A stretch of 64,000 bases of DNA from Pseudevernia furfuracea (Eukaryota > Ascomycota > Lecanoromycetes > Lecanorales > Parmeliaceae). Positions 31,357 to 41,559 of this stretch are shown one piece after another. The position numbers and the translations under genes are program-made. The notes beneath the pieces were generated by a model. It was given only the letters and a program-made list of their open reading frames with translations. It was not told the origin of the DNA and made no database searches. The stretch is taken from the NCBI GenBank assembly GCA_022315425.1, contig JAIUPT010000029.1, forward strand, positions 496,001 through 560,000, written 5' to 3'. How positions within the stretch are numbered: the first letter of the stretch is position 1; each line of letters begins with the position of its first letter.

Positions 31357-32097
31357 TGCATATGGCGGCGTTTTGGTCATTTTCATTTCTTGCGTTCAGC
31401 GTGGCGCTTCGGAGGCATATTACAAACTGAAGCATGTACAAGGCCAAACCAAAAGAAGATAGATAGCTGGGGTTTTAGCGAGCATGAGGCACATCCGCCG
31501 GCATGGATAGATTTACTTGAGAATCAAAAGAAGATGATACACATATACTTGGTCATAATTTTTTTTGCGGTTGTTTCTTTTAATTGTGTACCTTAGGTAA
31601 GGTCAGGTAAAGTAAGGTAGTCATGATCAGGAGGCAGAACTAATAAAGTAAGCTTCTGGATGGGAGAGGCTGCAGCGTTGCAGGGCCGGTGGCCTCCTGT
31701 CACGTCATCCCGCAGCCGAGCTTTTTCTTTTTTTTTCTTTTTCTTTTTCTTTTTCTATATCCGAGGACAGGGCTGATATAAATGATGATGGTTGGACAAG
31801 GATTATTATTTTCGTGCATAATGAAGTTATACTTCAACAACTTTTCTCTCTCAAAAATTCAAAAGCACATTTGGTCCATTTCATTGATGAATATTAGGCT
31901 GTATGAGATTGTATCGATTGGCCTTTCAGACCAGCATACTATTATAAATCCGAATACTTTATACGCATCTTTGTCATCCAAGTTTGCTAGTCCACAATTG
32001 CCATACTCCTACCCTGAACATTTTCCCTTTTCCATTTTCGATACAATCCATTTCAACTTTATCAAGCTCTACATCTGTGATTCGAAATAAATTCCCC
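31357..32097. other. MET16-MET3 intergenic region
   Basis: Contains the MET16 3' end and the MET3 promoter. It has TAAGGT/ACCTTA words at about 31588-31620 and a (CTTTTT)n tract at about 31724-31757. No ORF is supported. Confidence 0.45.
31699..31708. promoter_or_regulatory. Weak candidate sulfur-regulator half site
   Basis: GTCACGTCAT contains the right half RYRYCAT of the CYS3/MetR palindrome and matches 8 of 10 positions overall. It is about 390 bp upstream of the MET3 start. Its CACGTC core could equally serve a bHLH or CREB-type factor. Confidence 0.2.
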
Positions 32098-34059
32098 ATG
32101 GCTAATCAACCTCATGGCGGTGTCCTCAAGGACCTGCTTGCTAGAGATGCGTCAAGGCATGACGAGCTGGCTGAAGAGGCCGAGAAGCTGCGAGCCATTC
32201 TTCTTACCGAGAGGCAATTGTGTGACTTGGAGTTGATCATGAGTGGTGGATTTTCCCCCTTGGAAGGTTTGTCAAAGTCCCAAAACATAGACCCAGCAAT
32301 TCGTTGTAAAAGATCTCATATACCTTGCGAGCGGAGTACGGAGAGAAGGATACATGCTTGATGAACTGTAGGATTTAGATCATGCTACTAACGTCGCGTC
32401 TAGGCTTCCTCAGTGAGAAGGACTACAACTCGCAGGTTACCATGGAATCCCGGAAAGCGAAGATCTTCTGCTAATAACAAGAAAGGGTCGTGGACAATGT
32501 TCGTACAGCAGATGGTAGTCTCTTCAGTATGCCAATATGCTTGGACGTTTCAGAACAGACAATTGAAAAGGCCAGCCTGAAGGCAGGGGAACGTGTCACG
32601 CTTAGGGACTTTCGAGATGATCGAAATCTTGCCATCATCACCATCGACGATGTCTACAAGCCCGACAAGTCAGTTGGTATGTACCTGTACTGGCAGGGTC
32701 TTTCTAATGTCAAATAGACAAAAGGAGGCCAAAGAAGTATTTGGCGGAGACCCGGAGCATCCAGCGATCAAATACTTGAACAACACAGTCCAAGATTACT
32801 ACGTAGGCGGTAAGATCGATGCCATCTCCCGACTCAACCACTACGACTACGTCGCCCTGCGCTATACTCCAGCCGAACTCCGAATCCACTTCGAAAAACT
32901 TGGCTGGTCGCGCGTCGTGGCCTTTCAAACTCGCAACCCTATGCACCGAGCTCATAGAGAATTGACCGTCCGCGCTGCCCGAGCTCGCCAAGCTAACGTC
33001 CTCATCCACCCTGTTGTTGGCTTGACCAAACCAGGCGACATCGATCACTTCACCCGGGTGCGTGTCTACCAAGCCCTACTCCCGCGCTACCCCAACGGCA
33101 TGGCTGTACTCGGCTTGCTCCCGCTAGCCATGCGCATGGGCGGGCCAAGAGAAGCAATCTGGCACGCCATCATCCGCAAGAATCATGGCGCTACGCACTT
33201 CATAGTGGGGCGTGACCATGCCGGACCGGGCAAGAACAGCGCTGGCAAAGACTTCTATGGCCCTTATGATGCACAGTACGCCGTTGAGAAGTACAAGGAG
33301 GAACTGGGGATAGAAGTCGTACCGTTCCAGCAGATGATCTATCTCCCAGACAGCGACGAGTACAAGCCCGATGACGAAGTCCCCGCCGGCGTGCGAACTC
33401 TCAACATCAGCGGCACCGAGCTTCGCTCTCGGCTGCGCTCAGGCAAGGACATCCCCGAATGGTTTTCCTACCCCGAAGTCGTGCGCGTGCTCCGAGAATC
33501 CCACCCGGCAAGGTTCAAGCAAGGCTTCACCGTCTTCTTGACCGGCTACCAGAACAGCGGCAAGGACGCCATAGCACGAGCTCTGGACGTGACATTGCAC
33601 CAGCAAGGCGGCCGTCCCGTTTCCTTGCTGCTGGGAGACACGGTCCGCAGCGAACTCTCCTCCGAACTCGGCTTCTCCCGCTCCGACCGCCACAAGAACA
33701 TCCAGCGCATCGCCTTCGTGGCCGCGGAACTCACCAAGGCGGGTGCCGCGGTGATCGCGGCGCCCATTGCGCCCTTTGAGGAAAGCAGGCAGAGCGCGAG
33801 GGAAACGGTGAGCCAGCATGGGAGTTTCTACCTCGTGCATGTGGCGACGAGTTTGGAGTACAGCGAGAAGATGGATAAGAAGGGGGTGTATGCGAAGGCG
33901 AGACGGGGGGAGGTCAAGGGGTTTACGGGGGTGGATGATCCGTATGAGGTGCCTTCCAAGGCGGATTTGGTGGTGGATATCGAGAAGACGAGCGTGAGGG
34001 GGGTGGTGCATCAGATTGTGTTGATGTTGGAAAGTGAGGGGCTTTTGGATCGTTTATAG
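32098..34059 (+). CDS. MET3: ATP sulfurylase (sulfate adenylyltransferase)
   Basis: Makes adenosine 5'-phosphosulfate from ATP and sulfate, the entry step of sulfate assimilation. 572 aa from exons 32098-32266, 32404-32431, 32486-32672 and 32725-34059. Catalytic motifs are intact: QTRNPMHRAH at about residue 196, GLTKPGDID, and MRMGGPREAIWHAII followed by GRDHAGPG. From about residue 393 a C-terminal APS-kinase-like domain begins (FLTGYQNSGKDAIARAL). In the fungal enzyme this domain has no kinase activity and acts as the allosteric PAPS-inhibition site. Length equals the characterised fungal enzyme within a residue or two. Exon 2 is only 28 nt. The following intron appears to start with GC instead of GT (TC|GCAGGT), the only join that restores DYNSVVDNVR. 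The last intron's donor is less certain. Confidence 0.95.
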
Positions 34060-35132
34060 TGATTTCCAAAATGGGTGGTGATGTTGCCTTGAAAAACATA
34101 GAGCAGATCGATCTTGTTTGCATTGAATCATTCTCAATTTAGCTGATGGCGTTGGAACTTCAAAGATGGTTTGCTGCTTCACATGCTACATCACTCCAAA
34201 CCCATAACGAGGCATCTTCCTCCTTCATGACACAAATCGTCCCCAGCGGGCCAGAGTCGAGACTTACTGCTCGTGTCACCCACAGCGCCGCGCCCTGGGC
34301 ATGATGTGCCTTTACTTGTCAGGCCTACGCAACGAAAAACTCAACGAAGAATCTGTCCGTGAAGCCTTGTGCGAAAGTAAGCAAGTTCAAGGGGCCACTT
34401 TAGCGGGACATGCGTAACAAAAATGCAAAGCGCAGTGGTCGTCAAGATCTCTGACCACTGGTCGTGTGTCGCAAGATGTACTATGTAGTACCGACCGACC
34501 CTCCGATAGGGTGGTCAACCCCACGTTTCAATTTGAATCCGAGAAGACGTATTTGATATCGTCTGATCTCTAGATAAAGAAGAGAGCCCCCACGTTGATT
34601 TCAACTGAGAAATATCTGGCCCAAGCATCTTCAAGCTCTTACAGTCGCACAGAGCTATTACCTATGAGGTCACGTTATCGGATCTCATGCAATCACGACC
34701 ATTCATGGACGTCTGGGTGCTCAATTGCTTAGAGTAGCCCGGTCGTCTCGGCAAGCGGCCCCCGTCTGACCTTCGACTTTCCACTTCCAGGTTCCATAGT
34801 GGTCGAGATCCGTTCGATATCGAAGACACGGCGAGAAGGCCGCTGATGGCGGTAAGTGTGAAATCAAATGCTCTGGTTGCATGCACTAGCTTTCCCAGCA
34901 CGGAGTGCCCACCAATCATCGCTCATTTTTGTGGTAAGAATGCACCAATATTATATTGATACCTATCCTGGGAACGATGTCGGAAATACAAGCCGCGCGG
35001 TAGCCAGATCAATCGATGTGACAACGAGGGATTCTGCGTCCCCGAGATGGTGCGTCCAACGTAGGCAGACTGCATCACACTTCTCACGCTATGTTTTTCG
35101 TCAAGTGGCCATGCAACCGTGATGGGTTCTGA
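34060..35132. other. Intergenic region, convergent 3' ends
   Basis: 1.07 kb between MET3 (+) and the Mgr3-like gene (-). No conserved ORF or repeat was found. Confidence 0.35.
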
Positions 35133-36959
35133 TCACATAATCAAGTAGCCACCCTTGCTTGCCTTTCTGTCAGCCTCTCTGCTGAGTAGCCTTCGGACGT
35201 TCTCGAGTCTCTCGTCTAGCATTTGGGATTCCCGCTCCCATCTCCCTTCATCTTCAACCGCTGTAGAGCTGCCCCAAAGCCAACTGCTGCTAGTCTTCGG
35301 CTGTTTTTCCGCCTTTGAATGTCGCTCATCCTCCAGCAGCTTCGCGACCATCGTTGACCAATTTTCCATGCCGACCGCAAGGCATTCAGAGCATTTGTCT
35401 CGGGTCTCTTCATCATTTTTGGCTGCTGATGTAAGGGTGGCTTCAGCCAAATCTACAGCGTCACGAGTCCAGCTCAAACCGGACTGTTGACTCTTCAACT
35501 GACCGGCCACGGATTCAGATGAAACCAGTGATCCTCTAAGAGTATTGAATGACGCGTCAGCAGACGAGCTCGCAACGGATGAGGCAAACAATATTTCGCC
35601 AATATGAGCCATTACACCAGCCTCCTCGCATGTTGCAGCTGGCGTCCGCAACGGAATCTCGTCGCCCGTGGGTGGCACGGGAGGGTATGGTGGTGTGACA
35701 ATCACGGACCGCAAAAATGAGAGTACTCGGGCAATCGATGATCCCTCACGCGAGTTAGACCCTGCCTCATCCTGTGATGAAAGAGTGGGAAGTAGTCTCC
35801 TAGCTCGTAAGACAGACAGGTAGATAGGCAGAGCCGCCGCTAGGTTGTTGTTCCGGGCGTGATGAAACGCCAGCGAAGTTGTTGCAAGCAGCACATTTGA
35901 GGATATATAAGTGGCTCTGTGGTCGATAACCCCAGACTTGATGTCTATGACGTTATTGACGCCCATTGGTAGCGCCCCCATTGCAATATCGAGGCCCCAA
36001 TCGTACATCTCTTCTGCCGTTGAAGAAAGGCCTTTGAAGTCAAGCCAATCAGCATAAGCTAACGCAGCGTCAAGACGCTGGCGTGTATTGAACCCATGGG
36101 TCGTAAGAATCTTCATGTAATAAGTCTCGGCCGGCTCAAAGGCCGGAACACAATTTCCTTCAAGAGGAGCGGTTGCCGCCCCGTAAGGTACTGGCTTCGG
36201 CCGTGGATTTGAGGGCCCGATGACGACTTCTGGTGGGAAAACAATTTTTCTTGTGGTATCGCAGACCCAGCCGTCTCGATTCTCAGATGCCTTTGCAGCA
36301 CCAATGAGACAAGCGTAGTAACCACGCCTCCATGGCTCTGACTTGGAGGAGACGTCCAGACCAGCTCTGCCAAGCCCAGCAACATAAATGTCCCCTTCCT
36401 CCTGTAATACGGGCCGTAAACCCTGGCCATCTAGGGAAGGATCCTCGAGACGCTTGAGTAACTGGCAATATTTACTGCCTGCGCTAGTCCAATCTGTGAG
36501 GCCGGTACCATCGGGATCTAGATGTCCCTTGCTATTCGCGATGCGATAGTAGATCCGACTTCTCATTGTCCAATCTGGGGGAGACGGGAATCGGCGTTCC
36601 AAGACTTCATGCTCAAGACCAAATGCCATCATGTTTAGTAGCAGGAAGGCTGCCCAGCCATACACGGACCATTTGACCCCCTTCCATAATTGATCTTTGA
36701 AATAAAGCTTTCTTTCTGTGGTTATGAGGCGGGACAGTTGGTTCTGGAATTGATTCCGTGTTGCTGAAGGAGGATATCGATTACTGGTAGCAGGATGAAG
36801 AAAAGGTAGCTGTGGTCTCGGGGAGACACTAGATACGAGGAGTAATTGGGAATTGTGGGTGAAGAGTCGAGGTCTCGCCAGCTGTTTGGCAGACCTGGGT
36901 GGTCTCAATGGGCGACAGAAAGCCAGCAGCCTTGACATTGGTAGCCTTTGGACAAGCAT
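35133..36959 (-). CDS. Mgr3-like mitochondrial inner-membrane TPR protein
   Basis: 608-aa single-exon protein. The Arg-rich N-terminus without acidic residues (MSRLLAFCRPLRPPRSAK and on) looks like a mitochondrial presequence. One membrane segment lies at about 96-115 (VYGWAAFLLLNMMAFGL). The following EHEVLERRFPSPPDWTMRSR is a strongly conserved fungal motif. The rest is helical and TPR-like (DAALAYADWLDFKGLSSTAEEMYDWGL). Homologues are often labelled 'MFS maltose permease' in databases, which one membrane segment contradicts. Similarity to yeast Mgr3, an adaptor of the i-AAA protease, is family knowledge recalled without an alignment. A second Met at residue 8 is an alternative start. Its 5' end lies only about 160 bp from the AT-rich repeat block. 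Confidence 0.68.
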   Translation of the reverse strand: MLVQRLPMSRLLAFCRPLRPPRSAKQLARPRLFTHNSQLLLVSSVSPRPQLPFLHPATSNRYPPSATRNQFQNQLSRLITTERKLYFKDQLWKGVKWSVYGWAAFLLLNMMAFGLEHEVLERRFPSPPDWTMRSRIYYRIANSKGHLDPDGTGLTDWTSAGSKYCQLLKRLEDPSLDGQGLRPVLQEEGDIYVAGLGRAGLDVSSKSEPWRRGYYACLIGAAKASENRDGWVCDTTRKIVFPPEVVIGPSNPRPKPVPYGAATAPLEGNCVPAFEPAETYYMKILTTHGFNTRQRLDAALAYADWLDFKGLSSTAEEMYDWGLDIAMGALPMGVNNVIDIKSGVIDHRATYISSNVLLATTSLAFHHARNNNLAAALPIYLSVLRARRLLPTLSSQDEAGSNSREGSSIARVLSFLRSVIVTPPYPPVPPTGDEIPLRTPAATCEEAGVMAHIGEILFASSVASSSADASFNTLRGSLVSSESVAGQLKSQQSGLSWTRDAVDLAEATLTSAAKNDEETRDKCSECLAVGMENWSTMVAKLLEDERHSKAEKQPKTSSSWLWGSSTAVEDEGRWERESQMLDERLENVRRLLSREADRKASKGGYLIM

Positions 36960-37664
36960 ACCGGTACTGTGACTTGGTGGTCCAAGTCGCTAAATCAAAG
37001 CAATGTTGGCTGTCAATACTGTCAATCTCGAGCACGATGGCTTGGGCGTCAATCGCGCTTAAGTCGGTTGTGTCTATAGTTCAGCCAATGCTAATGGTTT
37101 CCGGGTGACTGAGCCTACTTTGTATGATAGTCACACCAAAACAAGGCGCGACTATATTAAGACCTCGTCGTCGTCTTGTTATCGTCGTTGATCACCTCGC
37201 TGTCGTATACAGACGTTGTTATCGCTTAGGGCGGAAATTATATAAGGGATACAGTGGGATTCGCGTCTACTATAAGAGATCTCGTCGTCGTCAAATAAGG
37301 ATTTTATTAAGTATTTATTTATTATTTACTTATCGTCGTTATTCTTCTTCTTCTAATTCTAATGTAAGAATCTTAATAATACTTTTAGCCGAACTATGTT
37401 ATACTTATTATTAATAAGCTTTTTAAGAGTCTCTTTAGTATCTCGTTGTCGTATAGAGCTCGTTATTTGACGAAGTATATTAATTCACTAAGCGAAAATG
37501 CGCTCTCTCATATCGTCTTCTTAATTTATAATATCAACTTTTAACTTGTAAAACTTTATCTTAATCTTATCGAGTACTTCACGAACGTTTAATATATGCT
37601 TACTTGAATCGTTAGATTCATTATAAATATTCTTAATAACGTATTCTTTAATGATACTCTCGTA
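36960..37664. other. Transition from gene-rich DNA to hypermutated repeat block
   Basis: Normal-composition sequence continues to about 37,120. From TTGTATGATAGTCACACC onward the sequence becomes rich in TA, CG and CT and loses CC/GG and CA/TG, with repeated CGTCGTCGTC words. This part is probably a decayed LTR or transposon relic into which the hAT element inserted at 37,664, but no domain or partner repeat is recognisable. Confidence 0.5.
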
Positions 37665-37686
37665 CAGGGCTTCCATCAGCCCAGCC
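37665..37686 (+). repeat. hAT left terminal inverted repeat
   Basis: The first 22 bases match the reverse complement of the right end at 19 positions. GC-rich AGCCC repeats continue inward to about 37,855. Confidence 0.88.
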
Positions 37687-38379
37687 CAGCCCAGCCTAGG
37701 GCCTTGGGCTGGGGCTGGGGCTGACTCTGGAGAGACATGGCTAGGGCGGGGCGGGGCTAAGGGCTAGTTTGGCTAGGGCTGGCTAGCCCGGGCGGATCTA
37801 AGGTAAGCGAGCCAACCAGAAGAAGGCTTGGCAACGCTAGCACTAGTCCCCTACTACAAATTATCTACGTGTTCAAAGAAAATTGACAGAACCTCCACGA
37901 AACAGGTCATGAAAAAAAAAATTGGTGACTGTAGAGCTCTATAATTATACTTCCCACTCGTAACGCTTTCGAACGACTAAACTGTGTCAGAAACACGTCT
38001 TCACTCGACTTATGATGAATCTCAGCACGTGAGACTGATTTATAGTTTCGAGAGAAAACGATATAGAAGTGAGATAAGATATAATTCAACGATATAACTT
38101 TATCTCTTATTAGTCAGTGTTGTTTATAGTGATAACGTGCGATATTAAAGATAAGAAGAAAGATGAGAAGAAAGTAGTTAATAACTAGGTTATTAATGAA
38201 GAGAGCTAGATATCTTGATCAAGAAAGCATAAAGATAATTAATTGAATAATTAAAAAAAGTCGATCACGAAGAACTCTAAAAATCTCAAATTAGCTATGT
38301 TCGATGATTAATCGAATCGAATATTGATTTTTTAGTTAATTTCTCAGCTGTTTTCTCAGCTGTTTTATCAGCTAAGTTG

Positions 38380-40740
38380 ATCGTTGAATACTATCTTGAT
38401 ATTTTATAGAACTCACGTACGAAGACACTCACACGTCTCGATCGTATTATTCTTTAACGAGCTTTTAATAAACGTGATCAATCGTTCTGCGCTGTTAAAG
38501 ACTCGCTCGTACTCTAAAGATATCGTCGATATAACGAGCATATCTCACTCAAGTCTCGTCACAGTCTGATTAATGTGATTTCTTTATTAGTCGATAATAT
38601 CGAAATCTGAGTAGTCTCTATTACTAATACGATTATCGAGCTCGTAGTAAATCGTGTAACTATCTTTATTAAAGTCGATATTATTATTCGACACGTCGAG
38701 AAAGTGATTAAATGCGATAAAGTCGCGAGAAATAGATGTTATAACAATCGACGTAACAGTGAATATGTCTGCTTTAACGTTCTTATAATGAGTATTTTAT
38801 AGTGTTTACACGACGTTCTTCTTATGATCTAGTAACGCTGAACAATTAAGCTCGATTCACTTTTATCTCTTTATAAAATACATTATCACTACGACGATAT
38901 AAGCAGAAGACTCATTAATAAGATCTTGATACTTTTTTAACTTTATAATATAATTATTAAGCGAGTGAAGAAGATACTTAAATTTATTAGTAACGTATAA
39001 TTTCGACTCCGCAATAATAGTAAAATTTCTTTAATATTCTTTTATTCGCTTGATAAGAAGCTTTATAGTAGATAAGCATTTTCATAATCGATTATAAATA
39101 TCGAATTTCGCGTTGTCTTCGAGCCGAGTAGTGACGTCTTTGAAAGATTTTAGAAGTTTTAATATCTGAGTTAATGTATCTCAATCGTTGAGACTGAGTG
39201 TGTCGTTTTTAACTAAGTTATTATTATTATTCTTCTCGCGAGACTTCTTTATAGACTTCTAATGTTTAGCGTAGAATCGATTAATTTTATATCGTAATCT
39301 TATTGCTCGCTCGATCATCGTATAGACGAAGTTTTATCGCGTCGCGTTGTTAGACTATATTATAAGATCTTCGAAGAGATCAGCGATAGTTATAACATCA
39401 CACTCAATCGCGCGAAATCTCTCGCGTCTTTGAGAGCTGCTACGAATAAACTTGATGATGTTATATAGTTTACCTAAAGAATCGCGTTTTCTTTATACAT
39501 TTAATAGTTTTCGTTTATGTTTTAACTTCGTAGCGACGAGAATCTCTGTTATAAAAGCGTTAAAATCGATATTAAATAAAAGTGCTTGAACGACGAGATT
39601 CATAATGTGATCGAGATAGCGAAGTCGTCGTGTCTTCTTTTCGAGATCAGAGCGTACGACTTTGAGTATCGCATCAACGTATATGTTATTGAATTCAGCG
39701 TTGTCAAGAACGAAGTATTCTAGTCGACGAGCTATGTTATAGTCTCGAATAATTACAATCATCTCTTAAGTCATATTTTCATCGAAATAAGAGTTATATA
39801 TACGTCTAATAACTAATATAATAATACGCGAATTCTCATTGTGATTAATGAAATAACTGATAACAGTTAAGAAGATTATGTTATTTTTAAAAGTTCATAG
39901 ATCGAAAGAGAGATATATATTACTTTTGCTTTGACGAAGTATCTCTTTCACAACGACTTTATGTTCTTGAAATGCGTTCAAAATTCACTTACGAATAATA
40001 GTACTGAAAGTCGATAGATGCTTCACGAGGGTCTTTGAGAATAATTTAAGTAGATCTCTAAAGAACTAATTATTGTATACGAAAAATGCGATATATATAA
40101 TAACAATTCATCGAATAAAGAAGTATCTCATCTTTTTTACAAGATCAAGATCTATAAAAGATCTAAATCGAGATTCAGTCTATAGTTGCTTCGTAACTGT
40201 AAAAGTGTTTATAATTAACGTTCTCTTGTTATTAATAAACGCATCGATTCGAGAGCACTTTTATAGATATTCAATCATCTTTTGAGAGAATATAATATAT
40301 GAATAAAGATGATTGATCTTCTTACGCTGATCATGATCTATTATTAGACGTCAGTCTAATTCATAACAGATAAAATGCTCGTATGATTAATAATAATTAT
40401 AAAGTCAAAACTTCTTTAATGTGTCGATCTCGATGATCTTCTCGTCGTGATTTCATATCTTAAAGATCTTTTTAATCTTTGAGAAATATGTTAGATTCTT
40501 GATGTATATATAGGACTTTTTATGGATCGAAATACGACTTTCTGATAAGATAATATTCAATTCGACAATCAGCTTTTTCTGAGAATTCCCATGAACGTAT
40601 TCGCCCTCGTTCGCAGTCGTGCTTTCAGTAACACGTGAAGTATTATTGTAATGATATATGATGTTTATTCTATAAGGCGTAGTAAGGGTGTTGTGAATGA
40701 GAGTTTGATTGGCGGTGGAGGTGTTCAAATTATGGTACTA
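38380..40740 (-). pseudogene. hAT transposase relic
   Basis: Reading the minus strand across many stop codons shows hAT landmarks in the expected order. The catalytic-core start (SFDL, then a stop where Trp is expected) is near 39,900. Next comes LDNAEFNNIYVDAIL followed by RRLRYLDHIMNLVVQALLF at 39,500-39,720, the conserved DNAS.N/CxxHxxNL region with the Cys now Leu-Asp. The C-terminal dimerisation motif (EYERVFNSAERLITF, then ETCECLRT) lies at about 38,390-38,560. Stops occur mainly where Trp or Gln codons would be mutated by C-to-T or G-to-A changes. The protein cannot be functional. Confidence 0.85.
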
Positions 40741-40895
40741 CAAATTGTACGCGAAATTTTCAGGGTTCACTAGACTGAAAAACCCTAGCCCAGCCTAGCC
40801 AGCCAAAAGAGTTAGGCTGAGGCTGGGCTAGCCAATCAGAGGCCTAGGGCTGGGGCTAGGCTGGCTAGCCCCGTCTCAGCCTAGCTCAGCCTTTT

Positions 40896-40917
40896 GGCTG
40901 GGCTACTAGAAGCCCTG
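40896..40917 (-). repeat. hAT right terminal inverted repeat
   Basis: Inverted partner of the left end (19 of 22 matches). GC-rich subterminal sequence extends from about 40,780 to the end. Confidence 0.88.
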
Positions 40918-40925
40918 CTCTCGTA

Positions 40926-41356
40926 GATCTCGAAGTCTTTTTTTTTAAATATATAAAATTATCTCTTTTAATCGATCTTTACGAATATATTATTTATAAG
41001 ATTAAACTATTAGAGATTAGAGTACGATAATTAATATTATTAATAAAAGACGTAGATATATAAAAGTTCGTCGTTTAGATTTCGAGAGATCTCATCTATA
41101 GTGATCTAATTAATAAAAGATTAAGAGAGTCAAAGAAGTATATATCTTCGTTTTAAACTTTTATTGTTTTCTTTAATTATCTTATTATAAATTGTTATAT
41201 AGAGTCTAAGAACTTTATTAATTAAGAATATAATTAACACTCGACGAATTAATAAGACTTTCACTTAATAATCGTTTCTTTTTCACGAAGCTCTTATTAA
41301 TTAATAATCTTTAGAATATAAATAACTATTTCGAATAGACTAAATCTTAATATAAC
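40926..41356. other. Hypermutated AT-rich spacer between hAT and Gypsy nest
   Basis: 430 bp with almost no CA, CC, GG or TG. Probably continues the same decayed relic as 37,120-37,656, split by the hAT insertion. No feature is recognisable. Confidence 0.4.
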
Positions 41357-41559
41357 TGATATGTATGTTACGAAAGTCTTTCGCAGGAGACTCTTTCTGC
41401 TCGAAAGTCTTTCGCAGAAGACTTTTCTTACTTTGATAGCTTCTTTTTTATCTCGAAGAGTCTAAGTTAAATATGTATTAGCGTCTTCGATATTTACTTA
41501 AATAGATTTCTAGATAAAAAAATATATCTTCTTTTCACATTATGATCTTAGTTATAATA
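41357..41559 (+). repeat. Level-1 left LTR
   Basis: 203 bp, beginning TGATATGTA and ending ...TTATAATA, where the terminal CA has become TA. It includes the CTTTCGCAG word twice and matches the right LTR across its length apart from transitions. Confidence 0.88.

Larger units (their letters stand above)
37665..40917 (-). mobile_element. hAT-superfamily DNA transposon, degenerate
   Basis: 3,253-bp element bounded by terminal inverted repeats beginning CAGGGCTTC and flanked by a perfect 8-bp target duplication CTCTCGTA (37657-37664 and 40918-40925), the size diagnostic for hAT. Subterminal regions of about 130-190 bp at both ends are GC-rich arrays of AGCCC/GGGCT words, probably transposase-binding sites. 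The interior is AT-rich and full of stops on every frame. On the minus strand it carries a readable transposase relic. The element sits in already decayed repeat DNA. Confidence 0.9.

Noticed and set aside
32432..32485. Canonical GT donor (GTTACC, 32,436) for MET3 intron 2
   Set aside because: Joining there to any AG before GTCGTGGAC shifts the frame out of the conserved ATP sulfurylase sequence; the GC donor four bases upstream fits.
33439..34011. 190-codon minus-strand ORF
   Set aside because: Antisense shadow within the high-GC part of the ATP sulfurylase exon; His/Arg/Leu-rich without domain features.
37675..37855. CRISPR-like or satellite array of CAGCC/GGCTG words
   Set aside because: No regular repeat-spacer structure. 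It is the subterminal region of an hAT element with matching inverted end and target duplication.
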